A stretch of DNA of 64,000 nucleotides, from the NCBI GenBank assembly GCA_009741485.1, contig CM019214.1:58680506-58744505 (forward strand), read 5' to 3'. Numbering within the stretch: position 1 is the first letter of the stretch; every line of letters begins with the position of its first letter. The notes beneath the pieces are model-generated. The model was not told the DNA's origin. It saw only the letters and a list, made by a program, of their open reading frames with translations, and did not search any database. Made by a program: the position numbers and the translations under genes. Of the stretch, positions 11,941-25,562 are shown piece after piece. This DNA is from Malurus cyaneus samueli. Lineage: Eukaryota > Chordata > Aves > Passeriformes > Maluridae.

Positions 11941-14900
11941 ATTCTCTGACTATGACTTAATCAAAAACTTGTAATTTTGACTGTAATTTCAAAAGTTTCG
12001 AACATGGAAAATTAGGTGTTTTTGTAACAGATGGTTTTTTTTTTTTTTACCATAGTTTTGTAATTTCCTAACCAGCTCATTTAGTCACATTCTGAAAAAA
12101 AACTGTCTTTGAATGACAGAATTAGGAAGAGAAATTAGAAAGTATCTACTCATGAATGTAGAAGATAAAAGAGTTGTCCAAGCCAGTGTAGCAACGAATC
12201 AAACACCTGAAATACGATGAAACAAAGAAGCAAATGAAACCATGAACAGTTTTATATAAACATTCAAACTTGAAATTCTCTAATCTGTGAGGCTTCTTTG
12301 TGTTTTGTTGTTGTTATTGTTTTCTTTTTTGTCTCTTTAAAAAAAGAAAAGTTTAAAAAAGAATAGTTTTTCAGGGCAATTGGATTGCCAGCCTGTAATG
12401 ATTTTGTTTTCAAAGCATTAAGGCCAAGCTATTTGCATTCATCCATGATTAAGTGTAAATAGGATTTGTCAACAAGTCATAAAAACAACGATAAATTAGT
12501 CTGTCATCACATAATGCACAAAGTTAAACCCTACAATAACAACTTAGGCTGAGATAATACAGAGAAAACAGTGCATGAGAAGAACTAAATTCTATGGAAT
12601 AGTAGCAATAAGGATTTTAATATTAGGATGAAAGTAACCTATTAAAAGGCAAAGAAAACTTTGAATGTACTCAGTGACATGATGTAGGATCTGTAAAAAG
12701 AAACTGAATAAAAGAGTGAGATGCTTACTAAGTATTAACAAAAATAAGAAACATCCTAAAGAGAAAATAAAAAAAGCAATTTTAGAAAGCAACTGTAATT
12801 AAATGAAAGTAAACATGCTGGAAAGAGGAGGAAAGGTCTTTCTATAAATTACTTTAGTTTGGGAATATGTCCTGGTCCAAGGAGATGGTTACATAAGACT
12901 GTCAGAAAGCACCATTAAACCTATTACCGATAGACTGCACAGCTACCATATAATCAAAGTGTCTTAAAGGATTCTTTTTGATAACACTGACATTAAAAGA
13001 TATCTGCAGACCCATCTATTATTTTCTCTAATAGAACCACAAGTAATATGAGGGGAAATGTGCTCAGTAAGATCAACATGTTGCTCATCATGGCTGAGGT
13101 TTGTTCTGTTACATTTCTTTTAACCAGGCTGTTTATTTCCTTTAATAGTTATAAAGAAATACTGTCTAATGAGAATGCTCTGATTTAGCCTTCAAGTAGC
13201 TGGCAGATAGCATGGCATTAAGTCAGTCTTTCATCTCCCAGTTCTATTTTCATCTTTTCTTACTAACATGTCAGTGAATAAACTAATAAAAAAATCCAAA
13301 TTCAAATGCAGTTCAAATCCATCTTAACATGCCTTATCAAGCTGTCATTTACTTTCACTAAACATATAAAGCACTGTATCAAATTAGCCTGTGCTTACAA
13401 ACCCAAGAAAAAATGAAAGTAAAAAATGAAAGTTAAAAAAATGTCATGGCAACGTTTCATCTCTGTTAGAGTCAATTTTGAGAAGTGAATCCATAGCAAT
13501 TAGCAATGAAGCATTGAATAATTGCAAGAATTTTACACAAATTACCTTTGCAAATAGATTCAAAGTTGAAGATCTTGAAACTGAAACACAGAAATCTTTT
13601 GAGTGAATTGGTGCAAGTAATGTGTTAATGGGACATCTTGGAAGATAAATGATTGTCAAGAGCAGTGGTTGATAAGTAACTGATTTTTAGTTTTATAATC
13701 AAAGAATTAATCTGTTTGGAAGAAAAAAAGATTATTCTCTTTTTATTTTTACTAAAATTAAAGGTTAACAAATTTCAGGTGGAATACAATTTTTTAAAAA
13801 ATCTTATTTTATTATGTTTGGGCATATTTTAAAATAATGCAAAATACAAGTGTTTGTCTAGTTTAATTAGCTTTGAACGACACTATAGGTTCTTTTTTAT
13901 ATTGGCTATAATTTTCTTTGACATAACTGGGAACTTAAGTTGCTAGCTCATATGCTGATATATGTGTTTAGACAATGAAGTGTGGGTGAACTGTATCCTG
14001 TCTTTTCATCACACACAGTTACGTCTAGCAGGATGAACTGCATCTCTTTATTACAGGGGGAATGAATTGCTCTGTGGAGGTTCCTCAATTTACTTCTATG
14101 GTAAGATATTAAGTGAAATATCTTAAAAAGTGGTTCTCAGGTGAGACATTCCCCTATCAGGATGTTATCAGCTCCTGGCTACGTGAAATTACTATTGACA
14201 CAATTTCATGTCACACAGGGGAGAAAGTAAACACAATCCTTTGCAGAATATTCCAAAAAGCAAGAATAAAAGCATTTATATGAATGGTGGGCCCAGACAT
14301 CAAGAGGCAAGGAAAGATCCTGAACTTTGATCTTGCATATACTTGCATTAGGTCTTGGGTTACTTTGTAAAAGACTGGGATGGTCCTATCAGTATCTTTT
14401 AGTATATAAATTAGGAGAAAAAAAAAGAACTATTGATATTTTTCAGTGAAGCAAACCTCCCTCCCCCAAAATTTCTAGATGATCAAGGAGAATGTTTTTG
14501 ATTGAAGCAAATTTAATTATTAAAAAAATTATATTTGTCAAAAATCTTGCAATACTAAATCAGAAGAGACTTTCCACTGGCTCATTTTTCCCTCATGAGA
14601 TCAAAATTTTGCTGAAGGTAGTCTGCCACTCAAGTTTTCTGTATTTTATCACTTTTGAAAAGGATTTCACTGTGCATTAGCAAAATATTTAATAAATTCA
14701 GCTCACCAAAAAGTATTACCATTAATTTTTTTGATGATTTTTATTAATTTGATCCTATTGCACATGAACAACTCGATCAGAACTGATGAGAAGTGTTCTT
14801 TGCTTGAAAAATTGTGAATATTTGCATAGGCAAAAAATAATTAGCAAAGCTGTTGCTAAAATAAACCTCTAGCTTTGAATAAGTTCTCAGAAACTAATTT

Positions 14901-15861
14901 TTGCCTCATGTACTGATGACGATTTGCAAGCAGTCACCCCTTTTATTACATTCAGTTACTTGCTGAAAGAAAAATGCCAAGCTATGAGTTGCTAACATCA
15001 CTTCNCGCAGTAGCTGTGGTCTCCTTGCAGTTCTTTTGGCCAAGTACCAAACTATCTCTGCTTGTGACATTTTGTTTGATAACATCATAAAGTGGTAAGG
15101 CCATGGAATGTATACATAGCAGTATGCACTAATAAAGTGTTTATCCTTTAATGTCTCCCAGATGCTTGCCTATAGCTTTTTCCAGAAGTAGAGAGAATGT
15201 GTTGGCTGGATGTGATCTCGTGTTTATATTGTCTGCTGGGTCTATGTGATAAGTCATTCTTTCCTCCTTTGCTTTTGTAGCATCAGTAAAGCAAGTGCTG
15301 CCTTAAAGGTCTGTTCCTTTATGTGTAACAAATGCCAGGTCCATAAAATATCCAGGATCAAATGGCAATAAAACCAGCAGGTTAGAAGAACTTCACTGAG
15401 GGAAAAGCAGTCAGTAATTTCTGTTACACGAAATTACAAAATTCTGTGAGACTCATGATGTTTAATTCCAGGGAGTTTTGGAGTTATTAGAATGAACAGA
15501 AGTCTTCTTAAATTTGGGACAACATCCAGGATACAATTTGTTTATTCTGCCATCCAGTAAGAAATTGCACAATGTTTGGGATTCTTTATTACTTACCTTT
15601 TGACACTGTTATTTATGGTAGTTGAAACTGCTGAAAATAGAGAGTGTTGTGACTACTTTTGTACATGTTTTGCACAGCTGTAAATCGCTGGCAGAATCAG
15701 CAAGTGCCACGGGGCAGTAGAAAGATGAAACCCTAGCTTTTTACCCAGGTACGGGTGTCTGTTCAGCTAAGATTGAAAATCAACCAAGAAAAAGCAAATT
15801 GAAATACTCTTTCAAGTCAGTAAAATTAAAATGTAATGTTAGAAGTATTTTGTTGTATGTG
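11941..15861. other. 3.9 kb AT-rich non-coding DNA
   Basis: Nothing recognisable is present. It is notable only for AT-rich stretches and one ambiguous base, N, at 15005. Confidence 0.5.
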
Positions 15862-16470
15862 TGCTGGTTTTGGCTGGCATGGAGTTAATTAATAATTAAT
15901 AATTTGGCTGGCGTAGAGCCTTCAGAGTAGCTGGTATGGAGTTATGTTATGGATTTGTGACCAAAACAGCGCTGATAACACAGGGATGCTTTAGTTACTG
16001 CTGAGCAACCTCAAAGCCTTTTCTCTTTCTCACCCCAGCACTGAGGAGGCTGGGGGTGCACAAGAAGCTGGGAGAGGACACAGCCAGGACAGCTGACCCT
16101 AAGTGACCAAAAGGATATCCAGGGCATGTGACGTCATGCTCAGCATTATAGAGCTGGGGCAAGAGAAGGAAGGGGGAGACTCAGAGTGATGGCATTTCTC
16201 TTCCCAAGTCACTGCTACACAAGATATAGCCCTGCTTTTCTGGGGATAAACACCTGTCTGCCTGTGGGAAGTGGTGAATGAATTCCTTGTTTTGCTTGTG
16301 CAAAAAGCAAAAGCAAAAGCTTTACCTACTGAACTGTCTTTATATTAACCCATGAGTTTTCTCACTTTTGCTTTTCTCATTTTCTCTCTCATTTTCATGC
16401 ATGAGGAGTAGGTGAGCAGTTGTGTAGTGCTTAGTTGACAGCTGGAGTTAACCCAAACCACTTTGTCATG
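15862..16470 (+). mobile_element. Solo LTR of an avian endogenous retrovirus, ERVL-like
   Basis: The element begins TGTGCTGGTTTTGGCTGGC and ends near GGAGTTAACCCAAACCAC, the LTR-type ends of an ERV family widespread in birds. Internal landmarks shared with the second copy near 20.0-20.57 kb are GATAACACAGGGATG, GGGGGTGCACAAGAAG, GACACAGC.AGGACAGCTGA, a CAGCATTATAGAGCTGG core-promoter-like stretch, and a pyrimidine-rich 3' part. No primer binding site or internal coding region follows, so it is a solo LTR. The start carries a small TTAATTAATAATTAATAA insertion or expansion. Exact borders and target duplications are not clear. Confidence 0.75.
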
Positions 16471-17769
16471 AGATGCCAGGTAATATTTTTAAAAATGCTT
16501 CAATGCTTTTCAAGCCCAAGTACTCTTTCAATTGCAATACAGACATTCAGGCCCAGACTATTTACGCTTGTCAAAGCACTTCACAGTGTATGCAATTTAT
16601 TCTGTCTGTTGTAGCAGCATCTGCCAGCATTGTGATCATCATCAAGAGGGTGATCTTTGGTTGACAGCAGAAACTTCCATTATATAAACATTTGTACTGT
16701 CAAAACTGAACTTTTGCTGAATTAGCTAATTTTGCTTGAAAGGACTGGAAGAGAAAATGTTTGTGGAGATACTGACTTGTCAGGATGACATCAAATACCT
16801 TCAGGTCTGATTTTTTCCTAGTCCAAACACAGTTTAAAATATGTGGGGCCTATTTTCAGAAAAGTACAGAACTGCCAAGGCTCACTGTGCAAGATCCAGG
16901 ACAGAGTTGTGAGTCTTCAGGTGTACCTGTAGAATGCTGGGTGTTATGGACATGGCCCTACAGAGTCCCACACCCTATATTAACACACCTCCCTCTGCAC
17001 CCTCTCTGAGGCACTTTGAAAAGAAACCCGCATAGTCAGCACTTCCACAGGTTGTAGCTTAAGGCCAGCCTTCTAATGAGAAAGCTTTCCTGAGAGAGCC
17101 ACTAAACACCAAGCACTGGGACAATTCCCAAATGACACCTGCTGCATATCCCAATAACAATGTAAGAATATAATTTTGTCCACTGAAGAGCCACAGGCAG
17201 ATGAGGATGATGAGAAGCTCAAAATATTTTTTTTAAATTCCACCTTCTTGGAGTGGGAGAAACAGTAGCGTTCTGATTCACTAACATACATAATGACAAC
17301 ACATATCAAGAGAACAAGACATTAATTTGTCTGTACTACCTGAGGGGATCTTTTTGTTCAGTTTTGAGAAGGACCAGCTGAAATATAATCACCATTCATA
17401 TGCAGACAGTCAATTTAAATGACCTGACAGATCCCTCTTGGCCTTTATTTCTGTGGTTCTATATGCCAAAGCATTAATATTAACTGGAAATTATCAGGTA
17501 GAGTGAATAAGTTCTGTAAGATTTACTTTACATTGGCCTAGATAAGAATTAAATACAGGTGAAACAGATTTAAATATATGAAGGCCTAAAAATAAGCAAT
17601 CTATTATTTGCATTATTACCATGTTCTCAAAACACTAGGTGTCAACTTATTTTAAAAGGTATTTAATGTTTTAGGAAAGCGCTGCCTTAACGGTAGCAAG
17701 AAAAGAGGATATTTTCTGCACTCAGGATAAAGTAACAGCCATGATTGCCTGAGTTTTTCTAGAATACTG
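16471..17769. other. Non-coding DNA, nothing identified
   Basis: There are no convincing open frames or named repeats between the solo LTR and the next CR1. Confidence 0.5.
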
Positions 17770-18295
17770 TAGAGTCATAGAATGGTTTGGGTCAGAAGGG
17801 ACTTTAAATGCCACCCAGTTCCAGTCCCCCTGCTATGGTCAGGGTACACCTTCCTTTGGTTGCTCAAAGCCCCATCCAACGTGGCCTTGAACTCTTCCAG
17901 GGATGGGGCATCCATGAGTTCTCCGAGCAACCTGTTCCAGTGCCCCACCACCCTCACACTAAAATAATTCTTCCTATTATCTAATCTAAACCTATCTCTC
18001 TTTCAATTCCTCCTTTTCCTGTCACTGTATTCCCTTGTCCAAATTCCCTCTCAAGCTCTCTTATATGCCACTTTTATGTACTGGGAGTCAGCTCTAACCT
18101 CTCCCTGGTGCCTTCTCTTCTCCATTCTGGACAACCCAACTGTCTCAGCCTGTCTTCACACGAGACCTGCTCCATCCCTGTGATCATTTTGGATGATACC
18201 ACCTCCTCTGGAATCATTCCAACAGGCCAATGTACTTCCTGCACTGGGGACCCCAGAGCTGAGTGCAGCACTGAAGGTGGGGTGTCCTGAGAGCA
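17770..18295 (-). mobile_element. CR1 LINE 3' end, minus orientation
   Basis: It begins with the reverse-complement CR1 tail AGTCATAGAATGGTTTGGG, then CAGAAGGGACTTTAAATGCC, CAGGGATGGGGCATCCATGAG, CAACCTGTTCCAGTGCCCCACC, TTCTCTTCTCCATTCTGGAC and GACCCCAGAGCTGAGTGCAGC. It is 5' truncated near CCTGAGAGCAAATAAG. Confidence 0.9.
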
Positions 18296-20004
18296 AATAA
18301 GATATTTTATGCCTAATCAGAAAACTGAATAATTTGACTGATCTTTTGACATGTATGCTGAGTCTGATAGAAGATAAGTGCTTTACAAAGTTTATTTATG
18401 GGATATGAGCAGTTCTTTGCAAAGAATAGGATTGGTATCCACAGTTGGTGTATTGATTTAAAAAGATTACATAAAGACAGCATTTTTTGGTCCTTATTTC
18501 TCAAGGCTGGTTAAACCAATTACCTAGCATTCATAAGTCAGTACTGTTAAGATCTCTCAAATGATGTCTCAAATTAAGTTGTATCAAATGACGACTAGCA
18601 ATCAAGTGGTCGATTTTATTAAAACTAGTAAGACCCTCTTAGCCTGGGCAGGAATGGGATTGTAATAGGTGCACAAAACACTGTCAAATCAGTTTGCTTC
18701 TTGTTTTCCTTCAGAAACACAGTTCTGCCAATGATCACCACATCGCACATGTTAATTCAGTCATGGATTCCAAGCAACAAACTGAGCAGTAAAGATCTGA
18801 GTATGGAAGAAAGAGTAGTTCATTGCGGGGGATTGCATTCTACAAAGAGCCTTGATATGAGTGAGTGCCCAAACTTGTCCTAGTAACCAGGGTTCAATCT
18901 GTGCTGTCAGTAACAAGGTCAGTATAGATGGACTTCAGGCAGCTAAAAATGAAGTCAAAAGGGAATATATTTACTATATTTAGGGTCCGTAGCTGTAATT
19001 AGAACTATGATGAAACAGTGTGAGACAAAACAATCACATCAATTTAATTTTTAAAAATAAAAAAAAGGTCATGAACTTCAAATATTTTAAGGTCAGAAGT
19101 CACTGTTTGATGTCCTGGTTAATTTAGGTCAAAGGACTTTCGTGAATTAATTAGCATTGACTTCTGAGACCAAGACCTTTACTGTTTATGTTTTCTTGGT
19201 TACATGTAACTGCTGAAATCACCAGATCAGAAAGAAATTTAAGATATTTTTCAGTTCATTCACTTCGAACTTTTCAATGTTATTTGCAGTCCACTGCATC
19301 AATGTCATATGCTTCTATAAAGGGAACTCACATGCCCTTTCTCATCTGGGCTCTGCAAGAGCATAATTCTTATTAGCTCTAGATAACTATGTAACCATGT
19401 GAAAAAAAATGATAGCAACCTGATATTTCTCTGAGAAAGGGAGGGAGAGGAAGAAGAATGAGATAGATTTGGAATGGTAAACATGTTTTATCTTGTCTCT
19501 GGATAATGGGATAAATAGGTGAGAAAGAAAACACTCATCTTTTTTAAAAGATCATTGCCATGCATATCTCACTGGTTTATATGAATTATTCTTTTTCACA
19601 TATTTAAGGGAAACTGAAGCCTTCAGTATAAAAAAAAAGTGAGAGGAGTCTGTTTTACAAATCTTCAAAAGCAGATACCTTTGTGACAATATATGAATAT
19701 GGAGATTATGTGGGAATTCTTCTCAGGTATATCCTTTCGCTGTGCAGATCTTCAGATATAGGGAAATCTGTACCTGATCAAGTTACCTTTGTATTTACTG
19801 ACTACTATTGGATTTGCATTTTTTTCTTAAATGGTTTTATGAAAAGATGTAAACTTTGGAATGCACAGCAACTTGTGGCAATTAATTCAAGATATTAAAA
19901 ACATACTGTATGAAAACATTCCTCTTTTATTTATTTTAAATCATCTTGATCATTAAACTTGATGATCTAGTTTATTTGGTCATTTCTTATACTGGACCCT
20001 TTTT
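18296..20004. other. Non-coding DNA, nothing identified
   Basis: AT-rich sequence between a CR1 fragment and the second solo LTR, with no named element. Confidence 0.5.
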
Positions 20005-20565
20005 TATTGGATGTGAGTGGGCTAGTGATGATTTTTTTCTCTATAGCAGCATGCACGGTGCTGTGTTTTGAATTTGTGATCTAAATAGGGCTAATAACAC
20101 AGGGATGATTTATGTGTTGCTGAGCAGTGCTTGCACAGAGCCAAGGCCATTTCTGACTCTCACCCCACCTCAGCAGTGAGGAGCCTGGGGGTGCACAAGA
20201 AGATGTGAAGGGACACAGCTGGGACAGCTGATCCCAGTGACAAAGGGAATATTCCATACCATCTGGCATCCTGCTCAGTCATAAAAGCTTGATTAAGAAT
20301 GAGTTTGTGGTTATGGGGTTTGTCATCTCAGGTAACCATTAAGTGTGCAGAGATTCTGCTTTCCTGTAGATGGCTGAACACCCCTTTGCAGACAAATTTC
20401 TTATTTTGTCTGTGCAGCTTTGCTTCACTCATTAAACTATCTCTATCTTGCACCATGCTTTCTCAGCTTTTTCTGGTCTGATTTTCTCCCTCATCCCACT
20501 AGGGGTGGTGGTGAGGGTGGTGAGTGTGCTTAGCTGCCGACTGGAGCAACCCTCCACAACTGTCT
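20005..20565 (+). mobile_element. Second solo LTR of the same ERVL-like family
   Basis: It shares with the 15.86-kb LTR the order GCTAATAACACAGGGATGA, TTGCTGAGCAGTGC, GAGCCTGGGGGTGCACAAGA, GGGACACAGCTGGGACAGCTG, CCATCTGGCATCCTGCTCAG, and a 3' end around CGACTGGAGCAACCCTCCAC. The two copies are in the same orientation but clearly diverged. The 3.5 kb between them holds no retroviral coding, so two independent solo LTRs are more likely than one provirus. Confidence 0.7.
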
Positions 20566-22364
20566 TTGACAAAGTTTTCAGCATTTTCCATTAATCTTCT
20601 CAAGTCACTATATTCCTTTCTGAGATGTGAGAACTAGAACTACACATGATTTCATGATGCAGGTGCATCACAGAATTGAATGGTGAAATAACTTTTCTGT
20701 CTGCTGTGTTATCTGTTCCTTTCCTAATAATTTTTATCACTTTGCTTTCCTGTGTGACAGTCATGGGTAATTTTCTTCGATTTTCTGCTGTAGTGTAGAG
20801 ATAGTTTTTTTCCTCAGTGGTAATTAACTAGTTCAGAACTCATCGCTCTACATACAATTTAAGATTGGTCTCCCTCTTGGGTATAATTTTGCATTTATTG
20901 AGACAGAATTTCATCTGCTAATTGCAGTATTCTTTAAAACCCCCTATAAAGAGTCAGTGGGCCAAATAATGCTAACAGGGTGCTCTGGCGAGGTACTGTT
21001 CCATACCAATCAAGGTGATAAACACTACAGACAAAAAGTGCTCCAGGAATTTGAACTAGATTTTTCCAGAAAGCTATGGCAAGGAGTTCTTTTGTGCATA
21101 ATTATTGTCAGGGAAAACCTTATATAAGTCATAGTGATTTACACTGAAAAAAGAAAGTGTTGTCCCACTTTGTCTTCAAATCATGTGACTATTACCTCAA
21201 GATATTAAAAAAGAAGTTTGGTATCAGCCAATCCTTTTTCTACTTTAATAACCACAAAATGAGCGGATAGGCCTCTCACATTAATGAGAAATATTACATC
21301 TTTGGCTTGATATGTATGGTCACTTCGAGTTACATTTTTCTGACACTAATACCTAAGTTCAAAGACATAACTAAATACAGATTAGAGCGGAAATATACGA
21401 GGGACCATATTACTGAATAGTTTGCTCAGGTAATACAGAAAGGAGATTAATTTCTCCTCAAAACCTTGGGGAAATCCATTATTAATCTAACATATCAGAC
21501 CTAAGAAATGTGCTGCTACTAATACATGTGATACTTCTGTAAAAATATTTCAAATTAAAATTTAAACATATTTAAAAGAAAGTTGTCTCAACCACTTGTG
21601 ATTGCTTTGCTGTTCTTGCAAAAGCAGTTATTTCTTCTTTGTCCAGAATGCAGTCAATAATAAAGTTGTGGTTAAAGACTGGGTCAATCCAGAACAAAAA
21701 TCAAGCCTGTATCTTAGTGAATATAACGGTATTAGCTGAGGTGACTGCATATTTGTAAGACAGTGGCCTAGGAATCTTTCAGATCTAATTTCCTGCTTTT
21801 GTTCAAAAGCAAAAGGTCAAACCAGGTGCATTGGAAGAGAGTAAAATACACATGGAGTAAGTTCTTATTTGAGATTCTAGAGCAAAATACCGAGGTAGTT
21901 GTTTTTCTTTTTCTTTATCGAATGTTTTTTTTTTTTTTTTTTGATCTGTACACAGAGACACCATTTCAGTCCCAGAAGTGTTGTTGTTTTGTTAAACAAT
22001 AAGCAACTCAACAGCTGAAGGGGAGGCGTAAGATGTGGGTTGAAAAGTAACACTTATTCACAGATCTTCACATTCTCTTCCCAGATATATACCCCCAGCC
22101 CAAATTCTTTTCCTGCCTCTCACAATACATTACATGTTTAAAAACATTATATTCCTCACCCTGTAAAAAGAATCAAAGACATAAAAGACAGAGACATCAA
22201 AGACATAAGCATGGCAAAGTACAATTTGATCACATATGTAGTAGAAATGCACATATCTTGTTGCACTTTTCAAGTAAAAAGCATTAAATGTGCATTCTGT
22301 GCCATGACTGTCCACCAGGCATGGTGAATTGTGGTGGCTCTTCTGTCACGCTTCCTCCGTTTCA
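20566..22364. other. Non-coding DNA with an 18-bp T run
   Basis: No gene was recognised. A poly(T) run lies at 21925-21942. Confidence 0.5.
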
Positions 22365-22830
22365 CTTCCCGATCAAAGCTCTGGCTGCAGCCCAGACCCT
22401 CCTGGATAAGCCTGAAGTACTCAGCATAAGGTGCGTGTCAAAGATGGAGAAGGAAAAGTAGCAGGCATGCTGGATAGGCTGGCAGAACTCAGCTGGTGCC
22501 AGCCTGTTGGGATAATTTGCAACTTGTTGCCAACATTGCCTCCAGGCTTTGCTGTGATCCACGTCTGGGACCTGGCCCAGGAACAGGGTCGGGATGCTGT
22601 GAAGTTTGTCTTTGATGCCCGTTACCAGCCATGGCCACAGACACAACTGAAAGCAGGGTTCCAGCAGCTCTCCCACTCCTAGGGAAGTCCCTGATCAGCT
22701 TTCCAGATGATACCATTCTGGCCTCTCCCCGATGGAACTGTGCCTGCCTGACACTTGTCTTTCTCTCTAGACTGTAGCTTTAAAGGAGAACTTTTTCTCT
22801 GTGATTGTCTGAAATAAAGCAGTTGGGAGA
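22365..22830 (+). pseudogene. Possible processed-gene-like remnant, unidentified
   Basis: The stretch is more GC-rich than its surroundings. A plus-strand frame of 83 codons (22431-22682) starts at a GTG and has protein-like composition (for example PPGFAVIHVWDLAQEQG). It ends in a stop and is followed about 130 bases later by AATAAA (22814-22819). Just upstream a second frame reads ALAAAQTLLDKPEVLSI and would join only through a frameshift. This arrangement resembles the 3' end of an mRNA-derived copy. No poly(A) tract follows and I cannot name the parent. The opposite strand is also open for about 100 codons, so a GC-rich unclassified repeat is an alternative. Confidence 0.25.
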
Positions 22831-24934
22831 CTTGGAAGCAAAGATGTTCCAGTTGGCACATGTCCCCCTCACCAGGAGTGGCACATGCAGCTACTCAGGA
22901 TGCTCAGGGCTGACAACAGACAAGGTGACAGCTCTCACAAAGGACACGTTGGCGTAAGCTTCTATAAGCCTCCTCAGCAACTTCAAGGTGCTGATTTGCC
23001 TGTGTTAAGATTTGTTGGCTCTGAGTTTGCTGTTCTTTCTTTCCAACTTTTTTTTATACTTGTCTGGGAGAGTATTGCCCTTCTCTAGTTAGAGTTACGC
23101 TCCAATACTTCAAAATTAAGGGCTTTGGCTTCAAATTTCTTGGCTACTGGACTAAAGAACTGCGTGAAAGCTCTTATCAAGGACACAAGACATGTCTAAC
23201 CATATCATATTCAATATTTCACAGTACCGATCCTCATGGTCTATACTTAAGCAATAGTAGGAAAAATCAGAATTGATCCCACTTTTTCTCCTAAGTTAAA
23301 TCCTCAAGAAGCTACAAATTAGCTATTTTCAGCCATGAATCAGACAATGACACCACTATTAACTCTATTGTGGGCTGCGAATAGAAGATGTAGATTCATT
23401 ATGTGACCTTTCTCTCAAAGCTTCATTTCTTCTCAGGGATCAGAGGAAATGTTTACAATGTGTCTGTGCCATTTCATGCTATTGGTAGGCTATAGCTGGC
23501 CAGATTTGAGCTATGTATCTGAAACTCTTTTACAGATAATGTAAAGAAATGAGTATAATTATTCTCATCCTAACATGTCTCTCTAAAACAGATCAAGTGA
23601 TGGGTGCTGTAAGAGTACCAAGAAAGTGAATCTCTCATCTGTTGACATCTAAGTAGCATAAATTTAAAATTTAGGTGAATCCTACTCTAATCTGTTGCTT
23701 AAATGTCAACTGGATTCCATACGGTAGCATTTTTTTCCTAGAAGAGTGCCAACAAATCAGAGTTGGGTTCTTATTAGAAAAAAAAATAATAAGAAAAGAC
23801 AAAAATCAGGTTTCAGTTCCAGGTCCAGACTCCTGACTGTAAGGTGTCTGCAGGGCAGATATCTTTATGTGAGCTACATATCACGTAGCTAAGGGGGATC
23901 TAATTGGTACAGTTAGTGCAGCTGAAGCAGCTTTTCAGCTGGGCAGATGAACAGGTTTTCTTTAGGCTGAGCTCTGAGAGCTCTCTTTTCACTGGCCAGA
24001 ATGGAAGCCTAGGCACCACAGAAATGAATAACAGTGATATTTCATCCAGTGATTTAATCTTTGTGGGTGAATGAATGACTGCACCTTCTACATTTTTACT
24101 CATGATCAGGCTTTGGACTGAGACCATGGACATGTGCTTTTATCTCTTGTTGGATTTGTAAATAATGCCTCACTCATGCTGGGCTGGGAGGTGTTATAAC
24201 CAATTTAGCATTTTATACACTGGGGAGGTGTAAGTACTATGCAATACTTTTGCCCTTTTTGTGACTTGATATATCACTGTTGTTCTTTGAGAAAGGAATT
24301 TCTATGTTTTTCTCTGACTCTTTGGAATCATCAGCTACGACACTGTCACAGTTTAGGTAAAACTGCTGTGTGAGAGTTAAAAATGTTGAGTAGTATAGTT
24401 ATACGCTGAGGAATTGATGGGCATGAGGGGAACAATATTAGCTCCCAGCTGAAGACCTTCAAAAGTTTTTACAATAAATGCACATCAATGAGAAAGGAAA
24501 AAGCTTGTGCTGGGAGAACATTTATTGTTATTTCCACTATACTGCAGGTTCAGGAGGTGCAATAGCTCATGCTAACTCCTCACAGAAGAGCTACATGGCT
24601 CATAATGCACAACCTCTGTGAATTTATAACTCGGTCAAGATCTATTGATCTTTATAGTGTCAGAGCTGGGTGGCCTTAGAAATGTATAAAAGCTTACAGC
24701 TTATGGAGTTCAGAGTACCTTCTGAAATGAGTATTTGACTTCTAAAATTTCTGTGCTTGACTTTGTATTTTTTCACATTTTTTCTCTCACATATAGAACC
24801 TGGGACCTGACTGAGACCTGCAAAAGCTTGAGTAGTCTTGCACCTGGGTCAGTCAAACACTCCTATCAGTACAGGTTGAATGGATTGAGAGATTTCCTGA
24901 GGACTTGGTGATACTTGTGGGTGAAAAACTGGGC
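22831..24934. other. Non-coding DNA, nothing identified
   Basis: No repeats or genes were recognised. Confidence 0.5.
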
Positions 24935-25562
24935 ATGAGCTGACAATATGTTTTTGCAACCCAAAAAGCCAATCAAATACTGAGTGGTATGGAAAGATGT
25001 GCTGCCACCAGGTCATGGTATGTGATTCTGGCCCTCTGCTCTCTTGTGACCCCACCTGGAGCACTGAGTCCAGCTCTGAAGTCCCCAGCACAGGATGGAC
25101 CTCTTGGAGTGAGTCCAAAGGAAGGACACAAAAATGGTCAGAGGGGTGGATCAGCTCTGCTGTGAGATCAGGCTGAGAAAGCTGGGGTTATTCAGAGCAG
25201 AGAAGAGAAGGCTCTGGGATGACCTTTTTGTGACCTTTCAGTACTTGGAGGGTGCAAATAAGAAAGATGGGGACAAGATTTTTATCAGGGTCTGTAGTGA
25301 CACGACAAATGGTAATGATTTTAAACGAGAAGAGACTTGATTTGGACTAGATATAAGGAATCGATTTTTTTAGGATGAGGGTGGTGAGACACTGGAACAG
25401 GTTGCCCAGGGGTGTAATAGATATCCCATCCCTGGAGATATTCAAGGTCAGGTAGGATGTTGCTGTGTGCAACCTGATCCAGTTGAAGTTGTCCCTGCTT
25501 ACTGCAGGGGTGTTGGCCTAGATGAACTTTAAATGTCCCTTCTAACCAAAACTATTCTATAG
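24935..25562 (+). mobile_element. CR1 LINE 3' end, plus orientation
   Basis: CR1 landmarks in order: GACCCCACCTGGAGCACTGAG, GACCTCTTGGAGTGAGTCC, GGCTGAGAAAGCTGGGGTTATTC, AGGATGAGGGTGGTGAGACAC, GAACAGGTTGCCCAGGGG, GGCCTAGATGAACTTTAAATG, TCCCTTCTAACCAAAACTATTCTATAG. It is 5' truncated. Confidence 0.9.

Noticed and set aside
16471..20004. Possible provirus interior between two related LTRs
   Set aside because: No gag, pol or env-like frame is present, the LTRs are too diverged, and an antisense CR1 and unique DNA fill the interval.
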